Below, in pieces: positions 1-8,006 of a stretch of DNA of 47,414 nt. Below the pieces are notes generated by a model that was given only the letters and a program-made list of their open reading frames with translations, ran no database searches and had not been told where the DNA came from. Both the position numbers and the translations under genes were made by a program. The DNA is from Saprospiraceae bacterium (GTDB lineage Bacteria; Bacteroidota; Bacteroidia; Chitinophagales; Saprospiraceae): contig JAEUUT010000103.1 in assembly GCA_016787415.1 (NCBI GenBank), positions 1 to 47,414 on the forward strand, in the 5' to 3' direction. Each line of letters opens with the position of its first letter. Positions within the stretch are counted from its first letter, which is position 1.

Positions 1-41
1 AGAAACATCGCTACGATATAGAGAAGCAAACGCTTAATCAT
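1..41 (-). CDS. N-terminus of an unidentified protein, cut by the window edge
   Basis: An ATG at 41 reading leftwards opens a frame beginning MIKRLLLYIVAMF and runs off the window after 13 codons. The basic-then-hydrophobic start looks like a signal anchor or first membrane helix. A Bacteroidota-type promoter lies upstream at 119-147, which supports a real gene. The family cannot be recognised from so little. Confidence 0.45.
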   Translation of the reverse strand, partial: MIKRLLLYIVAMF

Positions 42-118
42 GTCGGGATTCAGGAACGGTTTTTTCGGCGGCTTCTGTTATTAAGTTTCTGATAGTATGT
101 CACGGTAGTTTGGTCGTG

Positions 119-147
119 CAAAAGTATCCAAACAAAGTTTAAGCCAA
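119..147 (-). promoter_or_regulatory. Candidate -33/-7 promoter for the leftward gene at the window edge
   Basis: On the minus strand a TACTTTTG box (119-126) fits the Bacteroidota -7 consensus TAnnTTTG. A TTG (145-147) lies 18 nt upstream, the expected -33 distance. It sits between two divergent units, the edge gene and RNase P RNA. Confidence 0.45.
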
Positions 148-173
148 TACTGAATTTTACTACTAAAAAAACA

Positions 174-558
174 ACCGCAGATCGCTCTGTCGCCTTTCGG
201 GGAGGAAAGTCCGGACAACACAGAGCACCGCACCGTCTAACCGACGGGGCCCCGCCGAAAGGCTGGGTACAGAAAGTGTCGCAGAAAATTACCGCCGCAT
301 GCCGGTTTTCCGGCCGCGGTAAGGGTGAAAACGTGCGGTAAGAGCGCACGACCGGAGCGGGCAACCGCCCCGGGGGATAAACCTTGCGGGTTGAAATGCC
401 ATGTACACCTTGTAAATGTGTGGCTCGCACAGCCTCTTTCGCTTCGGCGATTGAGGGCAAGGGGGGTAGGCAGCGCAGATTCCGTTTCGCACGGAACCAG
501 ATAAATGACAGAGGCTTCGTGAAAACGAAGTACAGAATCCGGCTTATAGATCTGCGGT
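174..558 (+). ncRNA. rnpB: RNase P RNA (bacterial type)
   Basis: Catalytic RNA of ribonuclease P, which matures tRNA 5' ends. The universal 5' core GAGGAAAGTCCGGAC is at about 202-216, and the conserved 3' element (ACAGAATCCGGCTTATAG) ends near 549. The two ends pair to form helix P1: ACCGCAGATC at 174-183 is the exact complement of GATCTGCGGT at 549-558. A run of T follows immediately and probably ends the transcript. The length of about 385 nt is normal for a type A RNA. Exact termini are inferred from helix P1. Confidence 0.95.
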
Positions 559-564
559 TTTTTT

Positions 565-702
565 TAGAGGTGAGAAGTGAGAGGTGAGAAGTGAGAGGTG
601 AGAGTGCGTAGAGTTGACCGCTTTGCTATTGGCTTTTATTTTAGCGAAGCGGTCAACTCTACGCACTCTCACTTCTCACCTCTCACCTCTATCACCTCTC
701 AC
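565..702. repeat. Intergenic inverted repeat A (GTGAGAG heptads, GTAGAGT core)
   Basis: Both arms carry degenerate GTGAGAG/GTGAGAA units followed by GCGTAGAGTTGACCGCTT. The inner stem is nearly perfect over about 27 bp, with a loop near 630-641. It separates rnpB from the convergent DUF3037 gene, whose TGA stop lies in the outermost unit. Same subfamily as the elements at 5011, 21980 and, in its outer part, 4161. Confidence 0.85.
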
Positions 703-1082
703 AAAACCATTTCTTCAAACAACCTCGCCACCGTTCCTTCCAGGTCATCTGTCAGGCCGGGATGTGGGCGGGAAGTCTGTATGGCTGAACTGCGGACAGC
801 GGTGAGCCAGCGAAAGCGAGAAGGCACATCGAGTCGGGCGACGGGGCCGCAATTTTTGGCGCCGAGGGCTATTTTTTCAAAGGCTTCAAGGTTTTTGTAA
901 GCCTGTTCAAGGTCCAGTTCGCTGCAAAAAATTTGTAGTCGTTCCTCATCGATGGCATACAACACTTTGATGTAGTCGGCCCTTTTACAAAAAAGAATGA
1001 TACCCACGTTGAGGAACTCTTCGCGTTCGACCACCGGCACCAACCGGATAACCGCATATTCATACAAGTGCTTCTCGTTCAT
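699..1082 (-). CDS. DUF3037 family protein
   Basis: A 127-residue soluble protein with the DUF3037 pattern: N-terminal YEYAVIRLVPVVEREEFLNVG, then ILFCKRADYIKV, and a helical middle. The biochemical role of the family is unknown. It starts 23 nt inside the 3' end of the HipA-like gene, so the two are probably translationally coupled; this pairing with a HipA-like kinase recurs in bacteria as far as I know. The stop codon TGA is formed at the edge of inverted repeat A. Assignment rests on recognition of the N-terminal motif, not on a search. Confidence 0.8.
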   Translation of the reverse strand: MNEKHLYEYAVIRLVPVVEREEFLNVGIILFCKRADYIKVLYAIDEERLQIFCSELDLEQAYKNLEAFEKIALGAKNCGPVARLDVPSRFRWLTAVRSSAIQTSRPHPGLTDDLEGTVARLFEEMVL

Positions 1083-1857
1083 CCTGGGCCTTTTTCGTAA
1101 AAATATCGGAGTGTTGCAGGCGCGTCAGCAGAAATTGACAGTACACCTCGCGCAAGTCATCGGGCGTTTGATCGGTATTATCCCAGCGGAGCCATTCATC
1201 AGGGATAAGTGCTACCACGGTTCGTATCTTGTCTTCCGTCAGTAATGTACGGCATTCGGCATCGGCGTCCGCCAACAGCGATGCTTTAGACAGCAGTACA
1301 TGGTCTTTGATGAGGCTGAAAGGACTTTTGGCCTGCATTTCCCAGTTTTCCCAGGAGTGGTGAAAATACAGCGCTGCGCCATGATCAATGAGCCACAGGT
1401 CGCGGTGCCAGGCCAGCAAGTTTACATTTTTGTAAGTTCGGTCGACATTGGTGATAAAAGCATCGAGCCAAACGATGCGCGACGCGATCTCCGGTTTCAC
1501 TTCGGTGGCTGCCGGATCGAAAGTTATAGCGCCTGACAGGAAATGCAGGGCCAGGTTGAGTCCGCGGCTGGCTTTGAGCAAATCCTGAATTTCTTCGTCG
1601 GGTTCTGTTTGTCCGTATGCTTCGTCGAGTTGGGCAAATACCAGTTCGGGCACTTTCAAACCCAGGATTCGCGCTATTTCACCACCGATCAGTTCGGCTA
1701 TCAGGGCTTTAGGGCCCTGGCCCGAACCGCGAAATTTCAGGACGTATTTGAAATCGTCGTCAGCCTCTGTGAGCGCCGGCAAGGAACCGCCTTCGCGCAA
1801 GGGTGCGATGTAACGCGTGACGTGGACGGTTCGAATTTCAGGTGGGTAGTAAGCCAT
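1060..1857 (-). CDS. HipA-like kinase family protein
   Basis: A 265-residue protein resembling the kinase lobe of HipA, a Ser/Thr kinase of toxin-antitoxin fame. Visible features are a nucleotide-binding-like segment (DDFKYVLKFRGSGQGPKALIAE, about residues 34-55), a catalytic-loop-like DAFITNVDRTYKNVN near 150, and a metal-binding DHG (WLIDHGAAL) shortly after. The ATG at 1857 (MAYYPPEIRTVHV) is chosen because the longer frame to 1974 is read entirely from inverted repeat B. There is no HipB-like antitoxin next to it; the partner is DUF3037. Whether it acts as a toxin, a housekeeping kinase or an immunity component is not shown by the sequence. Confidence 0.75.
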   Translation of the reverse strand: MAYYPPEIRTVHVTRYIAPLREGGSLPALTEADDDFKYVLKFRGSGQGPKALIAELIGGEIARILGLKVPELVFAQLDEAYGQTEPDEEIQDLLKASRGLNLALHFLSGAITFDPAATEVKPEIASRIVWLDAFITNVDRTYKNVNLLAWHRDLWLIDHGAALYFHHSWENWEMQAKSPFSLIKDHVLLSKASLLADADAECRTLLTEDKIRTVVALIPDEWLRWDNTDQTPDDLREVYCQFLLTRLQHSDIFTKKAQDEREALV

Positions 1858-1894
1858 AAGGTGTCTATTTGTTCTCTGGGGGCTTGTTTTTTCA

Positions 1895-2078
1895 GGAGCG
1901 TAATTTCCCGAAGAGTAGTTTCCCGCAGATCGCGCAGATTTACCCGCAGAATTCGCAGAACGTAGAGTACACATTGTTATTCATCGATCGATCATATAAT
2001 GTGTACTCTACGTTCTGCGAATTCTGCGGGTAAATCTGCGCGATCTGCGGGAAACTACTCTTCGGGAAATTACGCTCC
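1895..2078. repeat. Intergenic inverted repeat B, two perfect 80-nt arms
   Basis: Positions 1895-1974 and 1999-2078 are exact reverse complements over 80 nt, around a 24-nt A/T-rich loop. Arms are made of related TTTCCCGCAGAT / ACCCGCAGAAT units and end in CGTAGAGTACACAT at the loop. It lies between the stop of the cytochrome c gene and the start of the HipA-like gene. The same architecture recurs at 40115-40370. Confidence 0.95.
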
Positions 2079-2094
2079 GGGATCTACAGGAAGA

Positions 2095-2421
2095 TCACTT
2101 CATCGACGACAACCAGTTCGCTATTTTCGTCAGATCGGCTTTTGGCACCTTTTGCGCAGCCATGGGCGGGTAACCGGGCCAGTTAGCAGGTTCGGGTTTG
2201 GCTACCAGTTGCATGATACGCTTGGCCGAGTATTTTTTCGCGCCAACATCTGTCCACATCGGGCCGACCAGTTTGCGATTAAGCGCGTGACAGGCGACAC
2301 AACCGTATTTTTCAAGCAATGGTTTCACATCGGCAGGAATTTCAGGATCTGCCGGTTTGGAAGCCGGCGTGAAAGCCGCCAACAACAACAAGAGGGGCAA
2401 GAATGCAAAAGTTTTTTTCAT
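2095..2421 (-). CDS. Small periplasmic c-type cytochrome
   Basis: A 108-residue monohaem cytochrome. Residues 1-20 (MKKTFAFLPLLLLLAAF) form a signal peptide. The haem attachment motif CVACH is near residue 41, and the distal Met is in YPPMAAQKV near 86, giving a class I cytochrome of the c-551/c8 type. It is the last gene of a leftward group with a GMC flavoprotein and a gluconate-dehydrogenase small subunit, so it probably takes electrons from that dehydrogenase to the respiratory chain. In the well-studied complexes the cytochrome is triheme; here it is a single small haem protein. Confidence 0.88.
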   Translation of the reverse strand: MKKTFAFLPLLLLLAAFTPASKPADPEIPADVKPLLEKYGCVACHALNRKLVGPMWTDVGAKKYSAKRIMQLVAKPEPANWPGYPPMAAQKVPKADLTKIANWLSSMK

Positions 2422-2480
2422 GTTTGAATCGGTGATGAAAGATATGGTGCAAATTTGTGGAAGTCCGACCTCATTTGGCC

Positions 2481-4157
2481 TTATAAATTTCTCTTTTTCA
2501 ATTCTTTAACAGCAAAATCTACCGCTCGGGCCGTGAGCGCCATGTAAGTAATAGACGGGTTTTGCGCCGCGCCGGAAGCCATGCAGGAGCCATCGGTAAC
2601 GAACACATTGGGCACAGCATGCAACTGATTTTGCGCATTCAACATGGAAGTTTTGGGGTCGCGGCCCATACGGGCGGTTCCCATTTCGTGAATGCCACGT
2701 CCGGGCGGTTCATGTGAGTCGTTGGACCAAATATTTTTAAAACCTGCTGCTTCGAGCATTTCCTGGCCGGTTTGCAGCATGTCTTTCACCATAGCGTCCT
2801 CATTTTCGCGCCATTGGCAGTCGATATTCAGCGTGGGTAGTCCCCAAGCATCCTGTTTTTCCTTGTTCAAAGTCACCTTGTTATCGAAGTGCGGCAGGCA
2901 TTCGCCCATACCGAACAGGCTGAGGCCCCATTTTCCGGGCTTGGTCATGGCTGTTTTGAAATCGGCGCCAAACCCTTCCGCGCCCTCATAAAATGCGGGG
3001 CCGCGTTCGCCGCCGCCGCCAAATGCGTAACCGCGCACAAACGCTGTTTGTTTGTCGTTGCCGAAGTTGCGGAACCTCGGGACATAAAACCCGACCGGTC
3101 GTCGGCCTTTGTGATAATGGTCGTGAAAACCATCGTATTCACCGCCCATACGCGCCCGGTAGTTGTGGTCCATCAGGTAATGCCCCAGCACGCCGGAGTC
3201 GTTGCCCAGGCCATGCGGGAAGCGATTGCCCGTGCTATTGAGCAGGATTTGGGTGGTGGGCAGGGTGCCTGCATTGAGGAAAATGATTTTTGCCTCAAAT
3301 TCAATCACCTCTTTTGTTTGCGCATCGATCACCCGAACACCGCGTGCGCGGCCTTTCTTTTCATCGTAGAGTACAGACTCTACAATGCTGTACGGACGCA
3401 GCGTCATTTTGCCGGTCTTGGCCGCAGCAGGCAGGGTTACGCCGTTGCTGCTGAAATAGGCGCCGAACGGGCAGCCCCGATGACACAGGCTGCGGTACTG
3501 GCAAGGCGTGCGGCCATTGATGCTTTGGGTGATATTGGCGCTGCGGCCATGAACCAACGTTCGACCCGGAAAATTTCGATGTATTGAATCCCGTAAGTGT
3601 TTCTCCAGGATGGTCAGTTCCATCGGCGGCAAAAACTCGCCATCCGGAATCTGTGGCAATCCGTCGCGGTTGCCATTGATACCGGCAAATTTTTCTACAT
3701 AACTATACCATGGCGCTATATCCTGATACCGAATCGGCCAGTCGACCCCGTGCCCGTCTTTCAGGTTGCTCTCAAAGTCAAATTCGGCCCAGCGGTACGT
3801 CTGGCGGGCCCACATCAGCGATTTTCCACCTACATGGTAGCCTTTGATCCATTCGAAAGGTTTCACCTGTGTGTACGGATGTTCGCTGTCTTTGGCCCAC
3901 ATATTCCGGGTACCTTCATTGAATGCATAGCATACCGACTGTATCGGATAATCTTTCTTCACATCCTCCTGCGTGCGCCAGTTGTGGTGCGGAAACTCCC
4001 ACACGTTGGTCATGGCTGTTGTATAATCGGTGATGTGCTCCAGCGGACGTCCGCGTTCGAGTACGAGGGTTTTGAGCCCTTTTTCACAGAGTTCCTTGGC
4101 CGCCCAGCCTCCGCTGATACCGGAACCGACTACTATTGCATCGTATTTGCGTTTCAT
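2481..4157 (-). CDS. GMC-family FAD dehydrogenase, large subunit (gluconate/sugar dehydrogenase-like)
   Basis: A 558-residue flavoprotein. The N-terminus holds the FAD-binding dinucleotide motif VVGSGISGGWAAKEL. A C-terminal GMC signature has the active-site His in IHEMGTARMG and the segment GAAQNPSITYMAL. A cysteine cluster, CQYRSLCHRGC near residues 215-225, resembles the Fe-S hinge cluster of bacterial FAD-dependent glucose/gluconate dehydrogenases. There is no clear signal peptide, as is usual when such a subunit hitch-hikes on a Tat-exported small subunit. It is flanked by that small subunit (4442-5005) and a cytochrome c. The substrate is an alcohol or sugar acid; which one cannot be told. 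Confidence 0.88.
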   Translation of the reverse strand: MKRKYDAIVVGSGISGGWAAKELCEKGLKTLVLERGRPLEHITDYTTAMTNVWEFPHHNWRTQEDVKKDYPIQSVCYAFNEGTRNMWAKDSEHPYTQVKPFEWIKGYHVGGKSLMWARQTYRWAEFDFESNLKDGHGVDWPIRYQDIAPWYSYVEKFAGINGNRDGLPQIPDGEFLPPMELTILEKHLRDSIHRNFPGRTLVHGRSANITQSINGRTPCQYRSLCHRGCPFGAYFSSNGVTLPAAAKTGKMTLRPYSIVESVLYDEKKGRARGVRVIDAQTKEVIEFEAKIIFLNAGTLPTTQILLNSTGNRFPHGLGNDSGVLGHYLMDHNYRARMGGEYDGFHDHYHKGRRPVGFYVPRFRNFGNDKQTAFVRGYAFGGGGERGPAFYEGAEGFGADFKTAMTKPGKWGLSLFGMGECLPHFDNKVTLNKEKQDAWGLPTLNIDCQWRENEDAMVKDMLQTGQEMLEAAGFKNIWSNDSHEPPGRGIHEMGTARMGRDPKTSMLNAQNQLHAVPNVFVTDGSCMASGAAQNPSITYMALTARAVDFAVKELKKRNL

Positions 4158-4160
4158 AAA

Positions 4161-4443
4161 TTAGAGGTGAGAAGTGAGAAGTGAGAGGTGAGAGGTGAGA
4201 GGTGAGAGGTGAGAGGGTGAGAGGGTGAGAGGTGGTGAATCAGGATTTTTGGGATTTAAAGGATTAGAAGGATTCCCGATGGGATGAAGCAATTAATAAA
4301 ATTTGGAGTAGAAATGGAAATACTTACGCTCTAATCAAATTGAGTTCATTTCGAGAATTTCAACATCACGTCGGAAATCCTTCTAATCCTTTAAATCCCA
4401 AAAATCCTGATTCACCACCTCTCACTTCTCACCTCTCACTTCT
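4161..4443. repeat. Intergenic inverted repeat C with a 44-nt perfect inner stem
   Basis: 4231-4274 is the exact reverse complement of 4376-4419, enclosing about 100 nt. Outside this stem both arms continue as GTGAGAG/GTGAGAA units. It fills the whole gap between the small-subunit and large-subunit genes of one dehydrogenase, so it lies inside a probable operon. Confidence 0.9.
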
Positions 4444-5005
4444 AAAACATAGGCGTCCACGCTTTCGTCTTTTCATCAATCATCATATCGGGGATCCAGC
4501 CACCGGGAATCGGGTCGTATGCCAGCGCCTGCGTGGCGCCGATTTCCGAACTGAAGTAGCCACCGATAGTCAGGTTCTTTAAGGTATGGAAAAACGGGCG
4601 GCTTGCAGGGTCAGCCGCCTGTGCTTGTTTGGCATCGAATTGCAGTTGGGTAAAAAATGCAACACGTTGTGCAGGCGCGCATTCTACAAATCCGGCTCCG
4701 TGTGTAGCCTTACACAAATCATTGGTGGCTTCAAGTTGGGTCCAGAACAGGGCAGCGTCTTCTTGCGGTATACAGTCCTGCATTACCACTGCAATAAATT
4801 CATGCACCCTGGCCGCTTTCGCCCCCGGCGTATCTGTGTCGGGAAGTATGGTATCTGCCATTTCAGCCAGTAAGGCCAAGCGATCAGCAGGGAATTGTGC
4901 CAGCGTAGCCGGGGCATTCGCCAATGCTTTGGCCAGTAGTTCTGGTGCAATCGAGAGCCCTCCCAACAGAAGGGATATTTTTTTGAGTGCTTCGCGACGT
5001 AACAT
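4442..5005 (-). CDS. Gluconate 2-dehydrogenase subunit 3-like protein
   Basis: A 187-residue small subunit (gluconate_2-dh3 family). The start MLRREALKKISLLLGG gives a twin-Arg-containing N-terminus and a hydrophobic stretch, like the Tat-type leaders of this family. The conserved body includes MADTILPDTDTPGAKAARV and a C-terminal LKNLTIGGYFSSEIGATQAL. The role known for the family is export and stabilisation of the FAD subunit. The ATG at 5005 is used; the open frame extends to 5110, but that part is read from inverted repeat D. The stop TAG abuts repeat C. Confidence 0.85.
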   Translation of the reverse strand: MLRREALKKISLLLGGLSIAPELLAKALANAPATLAQFPADRLALLAEMADTILPDTDTPGAKAARVHEFIAVVMQDCIPQEDAALFWTQLEATNDLCKATHGAGFVECAPAQRVAFFTQLQFDAKQAQAADPASRPFFHTLKNLTIGGYFSSEIGATQALAYDPIPGGWIPDMMIDEKTKAWTPMF

Positions 5006-5010
5006 GTAGA

Positions 5011-5172
5011 CAGAGAGTGAGAGAGGCGAGATGTGAGAGGTGAGAAGTGAGAGGTGAGAAGTGAGAGGTGAGAGTACGTAGAGTAGACCGCTTCGCTTTG
5101 GAATATCCAATCATTGTGTGAAGTGGTACACTCTACGCACTCTCACCTCTCACTTCTCACCTCTCACCTCTA
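5011..5172. repeat. Intergenic inverted repeat D (GTGAGAG heptads, GTAGAGT core)
   Basis: Left arm to about 5088 and right arm from about 5125 are complementary over roughly 48 nt with a few mismatches. They carry GTGAGAG/GTGAGAA units then CGTAGAGTAGACC on the left and the complement of CGTAGAGTGTACC on the right. It lies just upstream of the small-subunit start. Closely related to elements A and K. Confidence 0.88.
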
Positions 5173-5278
5173 TTTTGAGCAAAGGTACTTCGCGTATAAT
5201 CTACACAAAGCATTTTATTGCTTTTCTTTTTTCAACCTCACAGGTATATATTTTACGTTGCTGTGAAAGCCACTTATT

Positions 5279-6172
5279 TTATCGCGTATTCGTCAGAAAA
5301 TCGGGATTGGAGCAGTGTAGGGCTTCCAGTAAAAAACTTTTCACCACATCGCGACGGGCCCAGTACATGTTATGCCGGGTCGAATCGATCGGGATGTAGG
5401 TTACGGTTGTATGCGGCGACAATTGCTGATAGGCATATTCGGCGTTAGAGGGGTAAATCAGGTCGTCCATCGTGCCATGTAAAATCCACACAGGGCACTG
5501 GATACGATGCCAGCCGTCCTGAATGGTCTCCAGCGAACGAGAATGGGCATATTTTTCGCGGGTAGCCACACGTGCCCATTTCGGGAAAACAAATCCAAGG
5601 GGAGAGTGAATCCAGCGGGCAATTTTGGGCGTACGCTCTGCATGGGGCTGCACGGAAGCAGATTGCAGCACCAGTGCCCGCAATTGATCGGAATGATCCA
5701 TGGCTAATTTTGCGGCTACCGAACCGCCATAGGAAGAGCCGCAGAGTACCACAGGGCCGTTTTCCGCCAGTTTCTTTAGCAGTGGCTCGATAATATGCGC
5801 CTGATCTGCAATGGAAACTACAGCCTTGCCATAGTGCGATTTTCCGTATCCGGGTCGGTCGATTGCTACCAGTCGCGTATGCTTGTATACAGAAGAATCG
5901 CGAAACAGGGCGCGGTATTTCACCATCGAACTGGGCGCACCGTGCAGCAACAGGGTGACGGGCAGCGAATCAGCGCCGATCGTCCATCCGCGTAAGGTAT
6001 ATTCGTCCGATCGAAAGTAAAAAATGGTGGGTTGTACTGCCGCATCGGCAAATGATTCCCATATTTGGCTGTCGGAACTGGTGAGTTTCCAGGCGCTGAA
6101 ATGAGGGGGCACGCGGCGGCTGCAGGCCGACAAAAGCAAACCTGCCATTACAAGGGCTATGCAAGGTTTCAT
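5279..6172 (-). CDS. Alpha/beta-hydrolase lipoprotein
   Basis: A 297-residue protein. The ATG at 6172 opens MKPCIALVMAGLLLSACSRR, a signal peptide with a lipobox (LSAC). The hydrolase fold is marked by LLLHGAPSS (oxyanion region), the nucleophile elbow GSSYGGS, an acid residue in ILHGTMDDLIYPSNAE and the catalytic His in DSTRHNMYW. It probably acts on esters, thioesters or amides at the cell envelope; the substrate is unknown. The much longer frame (to 6604) runs antisense through tatD and is not used. Divergent from tatD. Confidence 0.85.
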   Translation of the reverse strand: MKPCIALVMAGLLLSACSRRVPPHFSAWKLTSSDSQIWESFADAAVQPTIFYFRSDEYTLRGWTIGADSLPVTLLLHGAPSSMVKYRALFRDSSVYKHTRLVAIDRPGYGKSHYGKAVVSIADQAHIIEPLLKKLAENGPVVLCGSSYGGSVAAKLAMDHSDQLRALVLQSASVQPHAERTPKIARWIHSPLGFVFPKWARVATREKYAHSRSLETIQDGWHRIQCPVWILHGTMDDLIYPSNAEYAYQQLSPHTTVTYIPIDSTRHNMYWARRDVVKSFLLEALHCSNPDFLTNTR

Positions 6173-6251
6173 AACGTCAAAAACAGGGAAACAGAACGCT
6201 GGTTGTGCCGAACTATTGCCAAAAAGCAATGTTTGAGCCTTCGTTAACAAG

Positions 6252-6920
6252 ATGAGATACCTGAACATCCATACACATTTCCCTACGGGCCATTTGGCAG
6301 TACTGGAAGTGGAAAATTTGTACTTCGGACAGGCGCCTTCCGGTAAATCGCCTTTCTTGTCGGCCGGCTTGCATCCCTGGTTTCTGAAACCCGAAAACAT
6401 GGATGCTGCCCTGGCCTGGCTCGAAAAGCAGGCAGCGCTGCCGGGCGTGGTGGCTATTGGCGAGGCCGGACTGGACAAGGTGTGCGATACCTCCTGGGGC
6501 TTGCAGGAACAGGCGTTTCGCTGGTGTATCGACATTTCGGAACGGGTGAAAAAACCGCTGGTCATACACTGCGTACGGGCGCACAATGAAGTTGTTCGAC
6601 TCAAAAAAGAACTAAAACCCGCTCAGCCCTGGATTTTTCATGGTTTTAATAAAAACACCGACATGGCGGCCATGCTCCTGCACGAAGGCTGCTACCTGTC
6701 ATTCGGGGCTTCCATCCTGCGTGAAAACAACCACAGCGCAGAAGCGCTGCAACATACACCTGCCGGGCATTTTTTTCTGGAAACAGACGACATGCAGGAC
6801 ATCGCTATCGAGCAGATTTATCAAAAAGCGGCCGAAATCAAGGGCATTTCAGTGGAAGAACTGGCGGAAACACTGGAAGCAAATATGGCGCGCTGTTTCG
6901 CCCCCCATCCATTATCCTGA
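6252..6920 (+). CDS. TatD family metal-dependent hydrolase (DNase-like)
   Basis: A 222-residue TIM-barrel metallohydrolase. Motifs are the N-terminal metal pair INIHTHFP-like (here LNIHTHFP), GLHPWF, AIGEAGLD, LVIHCVRAHNEV, FHGF and LETDD. TatD proteins are 3'-5' nucleases; this one is shorter than the usual 260 residues, as in many Bacteroidota copies. It is followed 2 nt later by ypdA, so the two are probably co-transcribed. Confidence 0.9.
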   Translation: MRYLNIHTHFPTGHLAVLEVENLYFGQAPSGKSPFLSAGLHPWFLKPENMDAALAWLEKQAALPGVVAIGEAGLDKVCDTSWGLQEQAFRWCIDISERVKKPLVIHCVRAHNEVVRLKKELKPAQPWIFHGFNKNTDMAAMLLHEGCYLSFGASILRENNHSAEALQHTPAGHFFLETDDMQDIAIEQIYQKAAEIKGISVEELAETLEANMARCFAPHPLS

Positions 6921-6922
6921 TT

Positions 6923-7900
6923 ATGATACAACAACTTGATATTCTTATTATTGGCGGCGGCCCTATCGGACTTGCCTGCGCACTGGAAGCGCAAAAAGCG
7001 CAACTGGAATATGTCGTTATTGAAAAAGGCGCGCTGGTCAATTCGTTGTACCACTACCCTGCCAATATGACCTTTTTTTCCACGTCCGAGCGACTGGAAA
7101 TCGGCGGTATTCCCTTTGTGTCCACCAATGCCAAGCCTACCCGTTCGGAGGCGCTGGAATATTATCGCCGGGTGGCCGAATCGGGCAAATTGCGCCTGAA
7201 CCTGTACGAAGAAGTTACTGATGTAATCCGACAAGAAATTGGTTTTCAGGTCATTACAAACAAAAGTACTTACCTGGCCCGCAATATCGTTCTTGCCACA
7301 GGTTTTTACGACATTCCCGTTTATCTCAACATCGAAGGCGAAGAGCTGCCCAAAGTGACCCACTACTACCAGGAGCCGCATGCTTATTACCGTCAAAAAG
7401 TGGTCGTGGTGGGCGCCAATAATTCCGCCGTCGATGCAGCCCTCGAAACCTGGCGCAAAGGTGCAGAAGTAACCATGGTGGTCCGCGAAAATGAAATTGG
7501 CTCCCGTGTCAAATACTGGGCGCGCCCCGATATTGTCAACCGCATCGAGGAAGGCTCTATTCACGCTTTTTTCAATGCTACTTTACACGCTATTCGAGCC
7601 AACGAAGTAGATATTCAAACGCCGGAAGGATTGATCACTATCCCGAATGATTATGTGATTGCCGCTACTGGCTACCAGCCCAACCTCGATTTTCTACGAA
7701 AACTGGGCGTCCATCTCAGCGACGATGGATTTTGCCATCCATCCTATAATCCCGACACACAAGAATCCAATATTCCCGGACTTTTTCTCGCGGGCGTGGT
7801 GTGCGGTGGCATGGAAACGCATGTGTGGTTTATTGAAAATTCGAGGGTGCATGCGGAGAAGATTGTGCATCACCTTGTTGGAGGGATGAATGATGAATGA
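6923..7900 (+). CDS. ypdA: YpdA/Bdr-type NADPH-dependent bacillithiol disulfide reductase
   Basis: A 325-residue thioredoxin-reductase-like flavoprotein. It has the FAD motif DILIIGGGPIGLACALEAQ at the N-terminus, a family-typical NSLYHYPANMTFFSTSERLEIGG, the NADPH motif VVVGANNSAVDAALE near 163, and ATGYQPN and GLFLAGVVCGGMETHVWF near the C-terminus. YpdA regenerates reduced bacillithiol; bshB1 at 23262 shows the thiol is probably made here. The last residues (GGMNDE) are read into the ATGAATG repeats of element E. Confidence 0.92.
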   Translation: MIQQLDILIIGGGPIGLACALEAQKAQLEYVVIEKGALVNSLYHYPANMTFFSTSERLEIGGIPFVSTNAKPTRSEALEYYRRVAESGKLRLNLYEEVTDVIRQEIGFQVITNKSTYLARNIVLATGFYDIPVYLNIEGEELPKVTHYYQEPHAYYRQKVVVVGANNSAVDAALETWRKGAEVTMVVRENEIGSRVKYWARPDIVNRIEEGSIHAFFNATLHAIRANEVDIQTPEGLITIPNDYVIAATGYQPNLDFLRKLGVHLSDDGFCHPSYNPDTQESNIPGLFLAGVVCGGMETHVWFIENSRVHAEKIVHHLVGGMNDE

Positions 7901-8006
7901 TGAATCGTAAAAAACACATTCGTTTGATAATGAACAAATTAATTCATTACTGAAGTGACTGCTAATGTGCAAAAGCCAAAAAATTCATCATTCACAACTC
8001 ATAACT
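7883..8006. repeat. Intergenic inverted repeat E (ATGAATG units)
   Basis: ATGAATGATGAATGATGAAT on the left is mirrored by an ATTCATCATTCAC...CTCATAACT arm on the right, with an A/T-rich loop of about 80 nt. It lies between the convergent ypdA and siroheme/TauE genes and supplies the TGA stop of ypdA. Confidence 0.7.

Noticed and set aside
565..702. CRISPR array from repeated GTGAGAG-like units
   Set aside because: Units are 7 nt, contiguous and degenerate, arranged as inverted arms; there are no spacers and no cas genes.
1999..2427. 142-codon ORF on the plus strand starting MCTLRSANSAG
   Set aside because: Its N-terminus is the mirror image of the same peptide read from the other arm of inverted repeat B, and the rest is antisense to the cytochrome c gene.
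5279..6604. 441-residue version of the alpha/beta-hydrolase
   Set aside because: The extra N-terminal 144 residues are antisense to tatD and lack any motif, whereas the internal ATG at 6172 gives a perfect lipoprotein signal.
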